DNA of 64,000 nucleotides from Flavobacteriales bacterium UBA7430 (GTDB lineage: Bacteria; Bacteroidota; Bacteroidia; Flavobacteriales; UBA7430): the NCBI GenBank assembly GCA_002478765.1, contig DLQO01000050.1, positions 7,657 through 71,656 of the forward strand, in the 5' to 3' direction. Each line of letters begins with the position of its first letter. Position 1 is the stretch's first letter. The notes beneath the pieces are model-generated. The model saw nothing but the letters and a program-made list of their open reading frames with translations, was not told where the DNA came from and ran no database searches. Both the position numbers and the translations under genes were made by a program. This document shows, in pieces, positions 8,436-17,702 of the stretch.

Positions 8436-10526
8436 ATGAAATATACCAAGAACATAGCATTTTTATTTGTCGCATGTGTAGCGATTTCCATGAATTCTTT
8501 TGGGCAAGGTAAGCAGCTTAAAAAGGCTGATGCCGCTTTTGAACAATATGAGTTCCACAAGGCGATGAAGCATTATAAAAGAGCCTACTCAAAATCTAAC
8601 GATCGTACTCAAAAAATAGACATGAGTTTTCGTTTGGCTGAATGTGCTCGAAAAATAGGTAATTATAGACAAGCTGAAAGTTATTACAAGCGTACCATCA
8701 AAATGCGTTATGATGACCCCATAGCAATTTATTACTTGGGTATGATGCAGCGTAATATTGGTAAGTATCAAGATGCTGTTGAATCCTTTCAGTTGTACAT
8801 GGAGAAAGTTCCAGAAGACCTCAGAGGTCAGGAGGCTATTGTAGCTTGTGAGTTGGCTATTGACTGGGTTAACAACCCTTCTAGGTATGCTGTGTCTAAC
8901 ATGAAAGTAATCAACTCTAAGTTTGATGATCGCATGCCTGCCTTTGGTAATAAAGATTTCACACAGCTTTTATTCACAACAGCACGAAAAGGAGTGACTG
9001 GAAGAAAAATTAGTGCTCAAACCGGACAATATTTTACCGATGTATGGGTTGCAGACTTAGAGAAGAATAAAAGTAAACGTGGTAAAGGAAAGAAATCAAA
9101 ACCAAAATGGAAAGAGCCTGTTTCTCTTGCCGATAATTCTGGAGCAGAAGATTATATAAATACGAAGTTCGATGAAGGTGCTGTTAGTTTGAATGAACGT
9201 GGTAACCTAATCTATTTCAATCGAGCAATAATGGAAAGGAAAGAGTACCACATTCCACGTGTATACTCTGCCATAAAGAAGGGGGGCGCTTGGGAGCAAC
9301 CTATTGAGCTAAACCTTCCTGTAGATTCAAATTACATGGTTATTTACCCTAATTTATCAGCCGATGAAACAACACTTTACTTTGTTTCAGACATGCCTGG
9401 TGGACAGGGTGATTTTGATATTTGGATGTCTGAATACAACAAGAGACAAGATGTTTGGAGTGATCCTGTAAACTTAGGTCCCGAAGTAAATACTGCTGGA
9501 AAAGAAATTGCTCCGTATCTTCATGCTGATGGAACACTTTTCTTTGCGTCAAAAGGACATGTTGGTATGGGCGGCTTTGATATTTTTAGAGCAACAAAAA
9601 GACCTAGCGGCCAATTCGGAAAAGTGAAGAATATGAAATACCCCATCAATTCTTCTTTTGATGATTTTGGTATAGTATTTTCTGGACAAGATGCTATAAA
9701 CGGATTCTTTACTTCCAATCGTAAAGGTGGTCGTGGTGGTGACGATATATATGAAGCAAAGCTTTCAGACTTAAAGTTCATCATGGAAGGTCTTCTTCTT
9801 GATGAAGAAACAACAGATCCATTACAAGGAGTTAATGTTCATATTGAAGGCTCTGATGGTTCGTCATTTGATGCGGTAACTAACAAAAACGGTCTCTTTA
9901 GTTTTGGGAATCAAATTATTAAACAAGGTGTTGAATATGATGTTACTTATACCAAGGATACTTACGTCACTGCATATGACACCGTGACTACTCAAAACTT
10001 GACGATCAATGACTTTGAGGTAACTGATGAAGGGTTTTTATACACGATTTCTGTAGATCTTTCCATGAAGGTGTTTCGATTACCTGTAGTACTTCCTCGT
10101 ATTGAGTATGACCTGGGTAGTTGGGAACTTCGTAATGTAGCAGAAAAGGATTTAGATAATCTGGTCGATGTTCTAGAAACCAATCCGGAGTTGAGAATTC
10201 AGCTTAGATCTCATACAGATTTCAGGAGTAGCAACGAATTTAATCAAGAACTTTCTCAAAAAAGAGCTGATGCTTGTGTAGGATACCTGATAGAGAAAGG
10301 TATAGACGCCTCCAGATTAGAGGCCCTTGGTATGGGGGAGTCAGAGCCACTTGTTCTGTCAGAAGATAGAAATGGATTTAAAAAAGGCGATGTGTTTACA
10401 CAAGAATTTATTGAGGGTATCCGTTCAAAAAGAAAGAGAGATACAGCACATCAGATGAATAGAAGAACAGACTTCAGAGAAGTTGAATCTGATCCAGCAG
10501 ATGCCGATATGTACGGAGAGTACTAA
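8436..10526 (+). CDS. PorE-like OmpA family protein (TPR, beta-propeller, CRD, OmpA)
   Basis: I chose the ATG at 8436 because it opens directly onto a signal peptide (MKYTKNIAFLFVACVAISMN); an upstream ATG at 8391 adds 15 residues unlike a leader. The 696-residue protein has TPR-like helices (about 25-130) and WD40-like PD40 repeats (about 150-445, with repeated TLYFVSD, GGFDIF and GGDDIYEA blades). A CarboxypepD_reg-like domain follows (448-540), then a C-terminal OmpA domain (550-680, SHTDFRSS and LSQKRAD). This order is that of P. gingivalis PorE, a periplasmic T9SS component that binds peptidoglycan. A T9SS role is inferred from architecture; a paralogue lies at 24683. Confidence 0.85.
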   Translation: MKYTKNIAFLFVACVAISMNSFGQGKQLKKADAAFEQYEFHKAMKHYKRAYSKSNDRTQKIDMSFRLAECARKIGNYRQAESYYKRTIKMRYDDPIAIYYLGMMQRNIGKYQDAVESFQLYMEKVPEDLRGQEAIVACELAIDWVNNPSRYAVSNMKVINSKFDDRMPAFGNKDFTQLLFTTARKGVTGRKISAQTGQYFTDVWVADLEKNKSKRGKGKKSKPKWKEPVSLADNSGAEDYINTKFDEGAVSLNERGNLIYFNRAIMERKEYHIPRVYSAIKKGGAWEQPIELNLPVDSNYMVIYPNLSADETTLYFVSDMPGGQGDFDIWMSEYNKRQDVWSDPVNLGPEVNTAGKEIAPYLHADGTLFFASKGHVGMGGFDIFRATKRPSGQFGKVKNMKYPINSSFDDFGIVFSGQDAINGFFTSNRKGGRGGDDIYEAKLSDLKFIMEGLLLDEETTDPLQGVNVHIEGSDGSSFDAVTNKNGLFSFGNQIIKQGVEYDVTYTKDTYVTAYDTVTTQNLTINDFEVTDEGFLYTISVDLSMKVFRLPVVLPRIEYDLGSWELRNVAEKDLDNLVDVLETNPELRIQLRSHTDFRSSNEFNQELSQKRADACVGYLIEKGIDASRLEALGMGESEPLVLSEDRNGFKKGDVFTQEFIEGIRSKRKRDTAHQMNRRTDFREVESDPADADMYGEY

Positions 10527-10544
10527 ATGATTTTATCCACAACG

Positions 10545-10578
10545 AAAAGCGTCTCACAGTCATGTGAGATGCTTTTTT
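10545..10578 (+). terminator. Intrinsic terminator after the PorE-like gene
   Basis: The stem aaaagcgtctcac / gtgagatgctttt (with one G-T pair) closes a six-base loop and is followed by a T tract. It lies immediately upstream of the purM -7 box. Confidence 0.85.
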
Positions 10579-10585
10579 ATTTAAG

Positions 10586-10593
10586 TATATTTG
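10586..10593 (+). promoter_or_regulatory. purM-prfA-pyrF promoter -7 box
   Basis: A perfect TATATTTG, followed by a 27-nt leader to the GTG at 10621. The box overlaps a TTG at 10591, which rules that codon out as a start on this transcript. Confidence 0.65.
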
Positions 10594-10620
10594 CACAAAT
10601 TAACCAACCGGATTTCACCT

Positions 10621-11790
10621 GTGAGTAAACAAGATAGATACATGATGCGTGGCGTTTCGGCATCTAAGGAAGACGTTCACAATGCCATTAAAAATGTGGA
10701 CAAAGGATTGTTCCCGAAAGCATTTTGTAAGATCGTTGAAGATCGTTTAACAGACGATGAAGATTATTGTATCGTTATGCATGCAGATGGTGCAGGTACG
10801 AAATCTTCTTTAGCCTACATGTATTGGAAAGAGACGGGAGATATTTCTGTTTGGAAGGGTATTGCTCAAGATGCATTGGTCATGAATATTGATGATTTAT
10901 TATGTGTTGGTGCCACGGATAAAATCCTAGTATCATCGACCATAGGAAGAAATAAAAACTTGATTCCGGGCGAGGTAATTTCTGAGATTATTAATGGAAC
11001 TGAAGCCTTATTAGCTGACCTTCGTTCACAAGGTTTAGAGATTTATTCAACCGGAGGTGAGACTGCAGATGTTGGAGATTTGGTGCGTACCATCATTGTT
11101 GATTCTACAGTTACGGCACGTATGAAACGTTCTGAGGTAATTTCCAATCATAAAATCGTTGGTGGTGAGGTAATTGTCGCCTTAGAGTCTGCCGGTCAAT
11201 CTAATTATGAAAATGCGTACAATGGTGGAATGGGATCCAATGGATTGACCTCTGCACGTCACGATGTGTTTCATAATATTTTAGCATCTAAATATCCAGA
11301 AAGTTTTGATGCTTCAGTGCCTTCTGATCTTGTATATTCCGGTGGTGTTGGTTTAACAGATTCGGTTGAGGGTGTTTCTTTAGATGCTGGTAAATTGGTT
11401 TTGTCACCAACCCGTACCTATGCTCCTGTGATTAAGAAGATTTTGGATCACCATAGAAATCATATACATGGGATGGTTCACTGTAGTGGTGGAGCCCAAA
11501 CAAAGGTTCTTCACTTTGTAGATGATGTACATGTTATTAAAGATGATTTATTCGATATCCCGCCTTTATTTAAACTCATACAAGAGCAGTCAGGTACCGA
11601 ATGGAAAGAAATGTATAAGGTGTTTAATATGGGGCATCGTATGGAAATTTATTTGAATGAAGAGCATGCTGAAGAGATTGTAAATATTTCCAAGACATTT
11701 GGCATTGATGCAAAAATTATAGGACGTGTTGAAAAACACCAAGGAAAGAAGTTGACTATTAAAAGCCCTTACGGCGAATTCGTTTATTAA
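10621..11790 (+). CDS. purM: Phosphoribosylformylglycinamidine cyclo-ligase (AIR synthase)
   Basis: Starts at GTG 10621 ([20 protein letters not shown]), giving 389 residues. The enzyme closes the imidazole ring of AIR, the fifth step of purine synthesis, using ATP. PurM/PurL-superfamily features are present: the metal/ATP segment [10 protein letters not shown], the D-rich [12 protein letters not shown], the GGETADVGD loop and the C-terminal [15 protein letters not shown]. It is longer than the 345-residue E. coli enzyme, and in this phylum some such proteins are annotated only as AIR synthase-related. It is first in an operon with prfA (1 nt apart) and pyrF. Confidence 0.88.
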   Translation: MSKQDRYMMRGVSASKEDVHNAIKNVDKGLFPKAFCKIVEDRLTDDEDYCIVMHADGAGTKSSLAYMYWKETGDISVWKGIAQDALVMNIDDLLCVGATDKILVSSTIGRNKNLIPGEVISEIINGTEALLADLRSQGLEIYSTGGETADVGDLVRTIIVDSTVTARMKRSEVISNHKIVGGEVIVALESAGQSNYENAYNGGMGSNGLTSARHDVFHNILASKYPESFDASVPSDLVYSGGVGLTDSVEGVSLDAGKLVLSPTRTYAPVIKKILDHHRNHIHGMVHCSGGAQTKVLHFVDDVHVIKDDLFDIPPLFKLIQEQSGTEWKEMYKVFNMGHRMEIYLNEEHAEEIVNISKTFGIDAKIIGRVEKHQGKKLTIKSPYGEFVY

Positions 11791-11791
11791 T

Positions 11792-12871
11792 ATGGCATTA
11801 CTCGATAAATTAGCAATGATCAAACTTCGGTTTGATGATGTTTCACAACAAATCATCGAACCAGAAGTGATTGCTGATATGAAGCGATACATACAATTGA
11901 ATAAAGAGTACAAGGATTTACATCCGATTATAGAAGCTTACAATACCTATAAAACACTCTGTGAAAACATTGATGAATCAAATGAAATTCTAGAGGCCGA
12001 AGAAGAGGTCGAAATGAAAGAGATGGCTCGTATGGAATTGGATGAAGCAATTCCTAAAAAGTCTGAAATGGAGGAGCTTATAAAAGTTCTTTTGATTCCA
12101 AAGGATCCTGAAGACTCCAAAAATGCAGTTGTTGAAATTCGTGCTGGAGCAGGAGGTGATGAAGCCAGTATTTTTGCCGGTGACCTATACAGGATGTATA
12201 CTCGATATTGTGAAAGTAAAAAGTGGCGTACCGAATTGGTTGATGTAACTCATGGTACAGCTGGTGGATACAAAGAAATAGTAATGAATGTAAGTGGTGA
12301 TGATGTCTATGGAACCATGAAGTATGAGTCTGGGGTACACCGTGTACAACGAGTGCCTCAAACCGAAACTCAGGGTAGAGTTCATACTTCCGCAGCCTCA
12401 GTTGTTGTTTTACCAGAAGCCGAGGAGTTTGACGTCCAAATTAGTGAGAAAGACATAAAGAAAGAGACTTATTGTTCTTCAGGTCCTGGAGGACAGTCTG
12501 TAAACACAACCTATTCAGCTGTTCGTTTAACACACATTCCTTCGGGCGTGGTAGCACAATGTCAAGATCAGAAGTCGCAGATTAAAAATCACGCTAAAGC
12601 GCTACAAGTATTGAGATCTCGTATTTTTGAGATTGAATTGGCAAAGCGAAATGAAGAAATTGCAGGGAAACGAAAAACTATGGTTTCTACCGGAGATCGT
12701 TCTGCAAAAATACGTACCTACAATTATCCACAGGGTAGAGTTACGGATCACCGCATAGGTCTCACGCTATATTCTTTAAACGATATTGTCAATGGAGATA
12801 TTCATAAAATCATTCAAGAGCTAACCGTTGCAGAAAACGCAGAGCGTTTAAAAGAAGGAAGCAATGACTAG
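11792..12871 (+). CDS. prfA: Peptide chain release factor 1
   Basis: A 359-residue class I release factor that recognises UAA/UAG and triggers peptidyl-tRNA hydrolysis on the ribosome. The catalytic motif is [17 protein letters not shown] near residue 230; its GGQ glutamine is the site methylated by PrmC in this family. N-terminal helical domain 1 and the domain 2 core [18 protein letters not shown] are both intact. The C-terminal segment [18 protein letters not shown] is diagnostic of RF1/RF2. The full length, together with a conventional RF1 tail, argues against RF2 or a short RF-like rescue factor. It overlaps pyrF by 8 nt. Confidence 0.97.
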   Translation: MALLDKLAMIKLRFDDVSQQIIEPEVIADMKRYIQLNKEYKDLHPIIEAYNTYKTLCENIDESNEILEAEEEVEMKEMARMELDEAIPKKSEMEELIKVLLIPKDPEDSKNAVVEIRAGAGGDEASIFAGDLYRMYTRYCESKKWRTELVDVTHGTAGGYKEIVMNVSGDDVYGTMKYESGVHRVQRVPQTETQGRVHTSAASVVVLPEAEEFDVQISEKDIKKETYCSSGPGGQSVNTTYSAVRLTHIPSGVVAQCQDQKSQIKNHAKALQVLRSRIFEIELAKRNEEIAGKRKTMVSTGDRSAKIRTYNYPQGRVTDHRIGLTLYSLNDIVNGDIHKIIQELTVAENAERLKEGSND

Positions 12872-13682
12872 ATCAGAACTCATAGCACAAATAAAAGTTA
12901 AAAAATCCTTTTTGTGTGTCGGTTTGGATACTGATATGGATCGTATCCCGAAACACTTATTAGATTTTGAAGACCCTATTTTCGAGTTCAACAAACAGAT
13001 CATCGATGCCACTCAGGATTTTTGTGTGGCATACAAGCCTAATTTAGCATTTTACGAATCTTTGGGTATAGATGGGTGGAAGTCTTTGCAAAAGACACTG
13101 GATTATATCCCTAAGGATGTTTTTACTATTGCTGATGCTAAAAGAGGAGATATTGGAAATACTTCGTCCATGTATGCAAAGGCATTCTTTGAAAATATGG
13201 ATTTCGATTCTGTTACCGTTGCTCCATACATGGGAAAAGATTCCGTTCAGCCTTTTTTCATCTACAAGGATAAGTGGGTTATACTTCTAGCCTTAACTTC
13301 TAATGAGGGAGGGAAAGACTTTCAGTTGATTCAATCCAAGGGAAAACCCTTGTATCAAGAAGTTTTGGAGACCTCATCAAAATGGGGTAATACATCTAAT
13401 ATGATGTATGTCGTTGGTGCTACTCGAGCAGATTGGTTGAGTGAAATTAGAAAGACCATTCCCGATCATTTTTTATTAGTACCCGGAGTCGGAGCACAAG
13501 GAGGGAGCCTAAAAGATGTTACCAAATACGGTATGAATAAAGATTGTGGCTTGTTGGTCAACTCATCTAGAGGAATTATTTACGCATCAGACACCAAAGA
13601 TTTTGCCTCTGCTGCTAAGGCAGAAGCCTTGAAGCTTCAGCGACAAATGGAAGATGAATTGATTCGATATCATATCATCTAA
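12864..13682 (+). CDS. pyrF: Orotidine 5'-phosphate decarboxylase
   Basis: A 272-residue TIM-barrel enzyme that decarboxylates OMP to UMP, the last step of de novo pyrimidine synthesis. It contains the substrate segment FLCVGLDTD, the catalytic Asp-Lys array in [11 protein letters not shown], and [15 protein letters not shown]. The phosphate-binding loop is near VPGVGAQGG and [10 protein letters not shown]. The length and layout fit the longer type 2 subfamily. The start ATG lies inside the end of prfA (8-nt overlap), so translation is coupled. pyrD for the preceding pathway step is at 43142. Confidence 0.95.
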   Translation: MTRSELIAQIKVKKSFLCVGLDTDMDRIPKHLLDFEDPIFEFNKQIIDATQDFCVAYKPNLAFYESLGIDGWKSLQKTLDYIPKDVFTIADAKRGDIGNTSSMYAKAFFENMDFDSVTVAPYMGKDSVQPFFIYKDKWVILLALTSNEGGKDFQLIQSKGKPLYQEVLETSSKWGNTSNMMYVVGATRADWLSEIRKTIPDHFLLVPGVGAQGGSLKDVTKYGMNKDCGLLVNSSRGIIYASDTKDFASAAKAEALKLQRQMEDELIRYHII

Positions 13683-13794
13683 TACAATGCTTGTAATCAA
13701 TTCAATACACTTTTAAAAAAGAAATCATTTTTACATTGGGTTAATTGCTGTTTTAATATATTTATATATGTAAATATTATTTATAATAGTTTTA

Positions 13795-15804
13795 ATGCAA
13801 ACCGTCTCAAAAATCTTATTCTTATGGATTCTTGGGATTGTTTTGTCGTCTCTCGTTCAAGCCTCCTTTACTCAATGGGTTTCGTTCCTTATTGTCTTTT
13901 CAATATTATTTACTTGGATTCATGTCAAGTTCAGATTCATTTACTTAGAAAATTTACTTCTGGTACTTGTGCTCTTGTGTACCGTACAAATTTTAGATGG
14001 CGATTGTTTTGGTGTAGATAACGATAGGCGTATTGGTAATGGCGAGTATAAAGTCTTGTTAAAGGTTATGGAGCGTTATGGAGATTCAGAACTTCAGTAC
14101 AAGTACATTGTAAATTTGCAAGCAGTATTTTGTGATTCCTCAGTTTTAGTCAATGACGATTGCTTGTTGATGCAACAAAAAGGTCCTCGAAGTATTCATT
14201 TTTATCCAGGTGATCGTTTTTATGCATCGGTATATGCAAAAGATTTCCCAAAGTCTAAGCATCCAGCCCTTTTTGACTTCGGGAAGTACTGGGCTTTAAA
14301 GGGAGTTGAGAAACGTTTATGGATGAATGAAAAACCTTTAAAGATCATAGAGTATTCCAAAAGCTGGTATTATGTAATAAGAAGGAAACAAGCTTATTTG
14401 ATTGAGTTGTTAGATCGTCAGCCCATCAGTGTTTCTACTCAGGAGATTTTGTCAGCATTGTTGTTAGGAGATAAGCGAGGAGTAAGTAATTCTTTAAGAG
14501 ATAGGTTTTCAAACCTTGGTTTGTCACATATTTTAGCTTTAAGTGGTTTGCATATTGGTTTGATTTATGGGTTTTTCGCTTCTTTTTTTGGTTTCATTTT
14601 AAGGAGTAAGCCCAATTTGCAATCCATGTGTTTGATTTTGATCATAGGACTCTATGCGATATTAACAGGAGCTAGTGCTTCTGTCATTCGTGCCTCTTTG
14701 ATGTTTGTACTTTATGCATTGTGCTTGTTCTTAAATAGGAGGGCAAATCCTTTTAATATTGTATTTATGTCAGCACTTTTTTTACTCATTTACAATTCAA
14801 ATTTGTTGTATGATATCGGTTTTCAGCTTTCTTATCTCGCTGTTCTAGGTATTTTATATTTCCATCGGGTTTTTAAGAATTCTTTTGATAAAATAGGCAC
14901 TCTGAGGAAGTATGTTTTAGGAATTGTTCTTATGACGGTTTCAGCTCAGTTAAGTACGGGAATACTTTCGATCTTTTATTTTAAATGTTTTTCAACCTCT
15001 TTTCTGTGGGCAAATTTGATTTTTTTACCCCTATTTACATTGCTTTTGTATTTCAGCGGGTTCTATTTATTGCAATTGCTACTTGGTATTCGATTGTCTT
15101 TTGTTGAACGTTTACTGGATTCTTATGTCGAAAGTGTTTTGACCTTCTTGACTTTTGTAGAGTCTCTTTCGTTTGCTCCATTACTTATTTATTTAACCTA
15201 CGATGAGATGCTTTATTTTTATGGTCTGATCATTTTATTTTGTCTGGTTTTTCTTGAGAATAAATTCAATCTCTTGCGAGTACTTTATATGTATATCCTT
15301 TTGGGTACTTATTCGTATTACTTTGAGCGTGATGAAAATGTTAAAGAACTATTTGTTAATGCTTCCAAAAGTGCTTTGGTGATTTCTATTTCAGCGAATG
15401 AAGAGCAAGTTATTTTGACCAATGATTTTAATTCTGTAGGGTATTTGTTGGGCGATTATTCGCTGATCAATAAAATAAACTGTGTGGATACTTTATCGTT
15501 GAATCCAAGCTATAAAAACAGTTTTATAAGCGTATTAGACTCGTATGTTTATTTTTTCGATCGTAAATTAATCATTGTCGAAGACCAAGAGATTGCTTCA
15601 TTTACAATGAATGATGCTGATGTTGTAATTCTTCGATCCTATAGGGAGGATCTGTTCAGTGTCATGAATCAATTTTCACCTGAAGTTGTTTTATTAGATG
15701 CAAGGATGTCTTCAAATCATAGATATCGAATGAAGGAATTAGGCTTAGCTCAAGACATTCAAATTATTGATTTGAAAGATGATGTGTATACCTTAAGTTT
15801 TTAG
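13795..15804 (+). CDS. comEC: ComEC/Rec2-family DNA uptake channel
   Basis: A 669-residue membrane protein. It has N-terminal TM helices, a soluble DUF4131-like domain (about residues 75-185) and the Competence domain (about 215-480). The Competence domain opens with ILSALLLGDKRGVS and the family hallmark LSHILALSGLHIGLIYG. ComEC moves single-stranded DNA across the inner membrane during transformation. The C-terminal about 170 residues show no HxHxDH, so the metallo-beta-lactamase domain of long ComEC proteins is absent. The 112-bp region upstream is very AT-rich with no clear box. Confidence 0.9.
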   Translation: MQTVSKILFLWILGIVLSSLVQASFTQWVSFLIVFSILFTWIHVKFRFIYLENLLLVLVLLCTVQILDGDCFGVDNDRRIGNGEYKVLLKVMERYGDSELQYKYIVNLQAVFCDSSVLVNDDCLLMQQKGPRSIHFYPGDRFYASVYAKDFPKSKHPALFDFGKYWALKGVEKRLWMNEKPLKIIEYSKSWYYVIRRKQAYLIELLDRQPISVSTQEILSALLLGDKRGVSNSLRDRFSNLGLSHILALSGLHIGLIYGFFASFFGFILRSKPNLQSMCLILIIGLYAILTGASASVIRASLMFVLYALCLFLNRRANPFNIVFMSALFLLIYNSNLLYDIGFQLSYLAVLGILYFHRVFKNSFDKIGTLRKYVLGIVLMTVSAQLSTGILSIFYFKCFSTSFLWANLIFLPLFTLLLYFSGFYLLQLLLGIRLSFVERLLDSYVESVLTFLTFVESLSFAPLLIYLTYDEMLYFYGLIILFCLVFLENKFNLLRVLYMYILLGTYSYYFERDENVKELFVNASKSALVISISANEEQVILTNDFNSVGYLLGDYSLINKINCVDTLSLNPSYKNSFISVLDSYVYFFDRKLIIVEDQEIASFTMNDADVVILRSYREDLFSVMNQFSPEVVLLDARMSSNHRYRMKELGLAQDIQIIDLKDDVYTLSF

Positions 15805-15812
15805 ATGACCTA

Positions 15813-16331
15813 TTATAGGTAGTAGTTTTGCCGTAACCATTCCCCTAAAACCACAGTAAGTGCATGGCTCACATTCATTGATTTATTATGACCCTTCATC
15901 GGTATATAAATCGATTTTTGACATTGTTTTAGAATGAATTCGTCTAATCCAACTTTTTCATTTCCAACAAAGAAAGCCGTTTTATTTGGTAATTTTGTTT
16001 CATACAGGTCTGTGGATGTAACAGCCGTCTCTATGGCAATAAGATTATAGTCTTTTGGAACGTGTTGTCTCCAGTTCTCGAAGGTACAGAAATGCCATTC
16101 TACTGCATTATAGCTTGTTTGAGCTGTTTTTTTGATGTTTCTATTTCTGAACGAAGGTTCATCATTTATAAAAAGAACTTTTTCACAAGCCATATTATCA
16201 GCCAATCTCAATACATTTCCTAAGTTGTTTGGAGTATTCAGTTTCCAGCAAACAATAATCGGATGTTCTTGAGTTTTAGTACTTGTATTTTTCGATTTAA
16301 AAAAGGCTCTAGACTTAACGTATTCATCCAT
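15813..16331 (-). CDS. TrmH/SpoU-family RNA 2'-O-methyltransferase
   Basis: A 172-residue SPOUT methyltransferase without an extra substrate-binding domain. Motif 1 is NLGNVLRLADNM, motif 2 is TAFFVGNEKVGLDEF and motif 3 is IPMKGHNKSMNVSHALTVVL. Together they form the trefoil knot that binds S-adenosylmethionine. The minimal size resembles TrmL (tRNA wobble-34 ribose), but the TrmH, TrmL and rRNA subfamilies cannot be separated here. It is convergent with comEC, 8 nt away. A TATATTCG box (16336-16343) ends 4 nt before its ATG. Confidence 0.87.
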   Translation of the reverse strand: MDEYVKSRAFFKSKNTSTKTQEHPIIVCWKLNTPNNLGNVLRLADNMACEKVLFINDEPSFRNRNIKKTAQTSYNAVEWHFCTFENWRQHVPKDYNLIAIETAVTSTDLYETKLPNKTAFFVGNEKVGLDEFILKQCQKSIYIPMKGHNKSMNVSHALTVVLGEWLRQNYYL

Positions 16332-16335
16332 ATGA

Positions 16336-16343
16336 CGAATATA
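16336..16343 (-). promoter_or_regulatory. Start-proximal -7 box of the TrmH-family gene
   Basis: On the minus strand TATATTCG (7 of 8 to TAnnTTTG) is followed by four bases and then the ATG. This would give a leaderless or nearly leaderless transcript. Confidence 0.35.
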
Positions 16344-16375
16344 GGGTAAAACATAGGTTTGGAGGGTATAGTAAC

Positions 16376-16404
16376 AAAAAAAGCCTGTCGGTTAGACAGG
16401 CTTT
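16376..16404 (-). terminator. Intrinsic terminator of the cold-shock gene pair
   Basis: On the minus strand aaagcctgtc / gacaggcttt closes a five-base loop and is followed by T7. It lies 28 nt past the stop of the second cold-shock gene. Confidence 0.87.
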
Positions 16405-16432
16405 ATAAGTGTTTCAAAGAAAAAGGGTTCTG

Positions 16433-16624
16433 TTAAACGGTCTTAACGTTTACAGCATTTAAACCTTTTCTTCCTTCTTGCAATTCGAATTCAACAGCGT
16501 CACCTTCATTAATTTCATCAATTAATCCAGTTACGTGTACGAAGTATTCTGTCTTAGACTCTTCGTCTACAATAAATCCAAAACCTTTGGACTCATTGAA
16601 AAATTTTACTGATCCTTTGTTCAT
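16433..16624 (-). CDS. Cold-shock domain protein, downstream copy
   Basis: A 63-residue single cold-shock domain (OB-fold) protein that binds single-stranded RNA/DNA and melts RNA structure. RNP1 is KGFGFI. The RNP2 position reads YFVHVTGL where classical CspA has VFVHFS. It lies 10 nt downstream of its twin and differs from it only at residues 5 (Ser for Thr) and 63 (Val for Ala). It is the second gene of the pair and is followed by the terminator at 16376. Confidence 0.95.
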   Translation of the reverse strand: MNKGSVKFFNESKGFGFIVDEESKTEYFVHVTGLIDEINEGDAVEFELQEGRKGLNAVNVKTV

Positions 16625-16634
16625 AGTAGTAAGA

Positions 16635-16826
16635 TTATGCCGTTTTAACGTTTACAGCGTTTAAACCTTTTCTACCTTCTTGCAATTCGAATTCTACTGC
16701 ATCACCTTCGTTAATCTCGTCGATTAATCCTGTTACGTGCACGAAGTATTCTGTTTTTGATTCTTCGTCAACAATAAATCCAAAACCTTTAGACTCATTG
16801 AAGAACTTTACTGTTCCTTTGTTCAT
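16635..16826 (-). CDS. Cold-shock domain protein, upstream copy
   Basis: A 63-residue cold-shock domain protein, first of the tandem pair, with RNP1 KGFGFI and RNP2-like YFVHVTGL. By my count the two genes differ by about 23 bases, of which about 20 are silent, so the duplication is old and the protein is under strong constraint. The leader from the TATCTTTG box to the ATG is only about 20 nt. It therefore lacks the long structured 5' UTR of E. coli cspA. Confidence 0.95.
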   Translation of the reverse strand: MNKGTVKFFNESKGFGFIVDEESKTEYFVHVTGLIDEINEGDAVEFELQEGRKGLNAVNVKTA

Positions 16827-16851
16827 AGTGTAATTTGTAAATTTTAAAAAG

Positions 16852-16859
16852 CAAAGATA
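16852..16859 (-). promoter_or_regulatory. Cold-shock pair promoter -7 box
   Basis: TATCTTTG on the minus strand matches TAnnTTTG exactly, 25 nt before the ATG of the upstream copy. No clear -33 TTG is seen. Confidence 0.6.
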
Positions 16860-16920
16860 GTCTTATATATTGAATATACAGGTTTTCGTTTGAATTTATT
16901 GCACTACCTTGAATACCTTA

Positions 16921-17661
16921 TCAAAAGTCGGAGTCAAAGGTCTTGTGAGAGCTGGCAACTAAATTATTGATTTCTTGCAATTCTTGATCTGTTATATCTC
17001 TCCACTCACCATAGGGTATATCTAGATTGATATTCATGATGCGTATTCTTTTGAGTTTATATACCTCGTAGTTCAGATAGTCACACATTTTACGTATTTG
17101 TCTGTTTAATCCCTGCGTTAATGTGATTCTAAAATAGAACTTATCAATTTGTTCGACTTTGCATTTTCTAGTGATGCTATCCATGATGGGAATTCCATTT
17201 CCCATTTGTTCGATGAATTTTTTAGTAATGGGCTTATTGACTCTTACCTCATAGACTTTTTCATGATTGTTTCTGGCTCTCAGTATTTTATTGACAATGT
17301 CTCCATCACTAGTAAGTAGGATCAAACCCTCACTTGGTTTGTCCAATCTTCCAATGGGGAATATACGTTTTGGATGCCCTATGTAGTCAACAATATTATC
17401 TTTCTCGGCTTTTATGTCAGTAGTACAAACGATTCCTCTGGGTTTGTTTAAGGCGATGTAGACGTGTTTTTCTTCGGGGGTTTCAACTAAGATTCCATCA
17501 ACATATACCTTATCCTCAGAAGTGATTTTGGTTCCTTTTTCGGGGACTTCACCATTTACGGTAACGCGACCTTCTTCAATGAGTTTGTCGGCACCTCTTC
17601 GAGAACAGTAGCCTACTTCGCTGAGATATTTGTTGATTCGTTTAAGTTGAACGTCTTCCAT
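16921..17661 (-). CDS. rluF: Pseudouridine synthase, RluF/RsuA family
   Basis: A 246-residue enzyme. It has an N-terminal S4 RNA-binding domain (RINKYLSEVGYCSRRGADKL, residues 8-27) and the RsuA/RluB/E/F catalytic fold. The catalytic Asp is in PIGRLDKPSEGLILLTSDG, and the later GLNRQIRKMCDYL motif is conserved. The wording around these motifs (YIALNKPRGIVCTTD, KLKRIRIMNI) is closest to RluF, which modifies U2604 of 23S rRNA. The subfamily call is from memory of the family. It follows the helicase gene at 17703 by 41 nt and may be co-transcribed with it, which would place two ribosome-maturation genes together. Confidence 0.85.
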   Translation of the reverse strand: MEDVQLKRINKYLSEVGYCSRRGADKLIEEGRVTVNGEVPEKGTKITSEDKVYVDGILVETPEEKHVYIALNKPRGIVCTTDIKAEKDNIVDYIGHPKRIFPIGRLDKPSEGLILLTSDGDIVNKILRARNNHEKVYEVRVNKPITKKFIEQMGNGIPIMDSITRKCKVEQIDKFYFRITLTQGLNRQIRKMCDYLNYEVYKLKRIRIMNINLDIPYGEWRDITDQELQEINNLVASSHKTFDSDF

Positions 17662-17702
17662 ATTTGCAATTTATTGACTGTTTTGATCTGTCGAATGCCG
17701 CT

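Noticed and set aside
10591-10620. TTG at 10591 as the purM start, giving a 399-residue protein
   Set aside because: The codon overlaps an exact TATATTTG promoter box (10586-10593). GTG at 10621 begins sequence that looks like the mature enzyme.
15808-15820. Palindrome acctattataggt between comEC and the TrmH-family gene as a terminator
   Set aside because: The stem is only 5 bp and weak, with no proper T run on either side.
16433-16826. Assembly duplication as the cause of the tandem cold-shock genes
   Set aside because: About 23 base differences spread along the genes and different flanks show two true loci.
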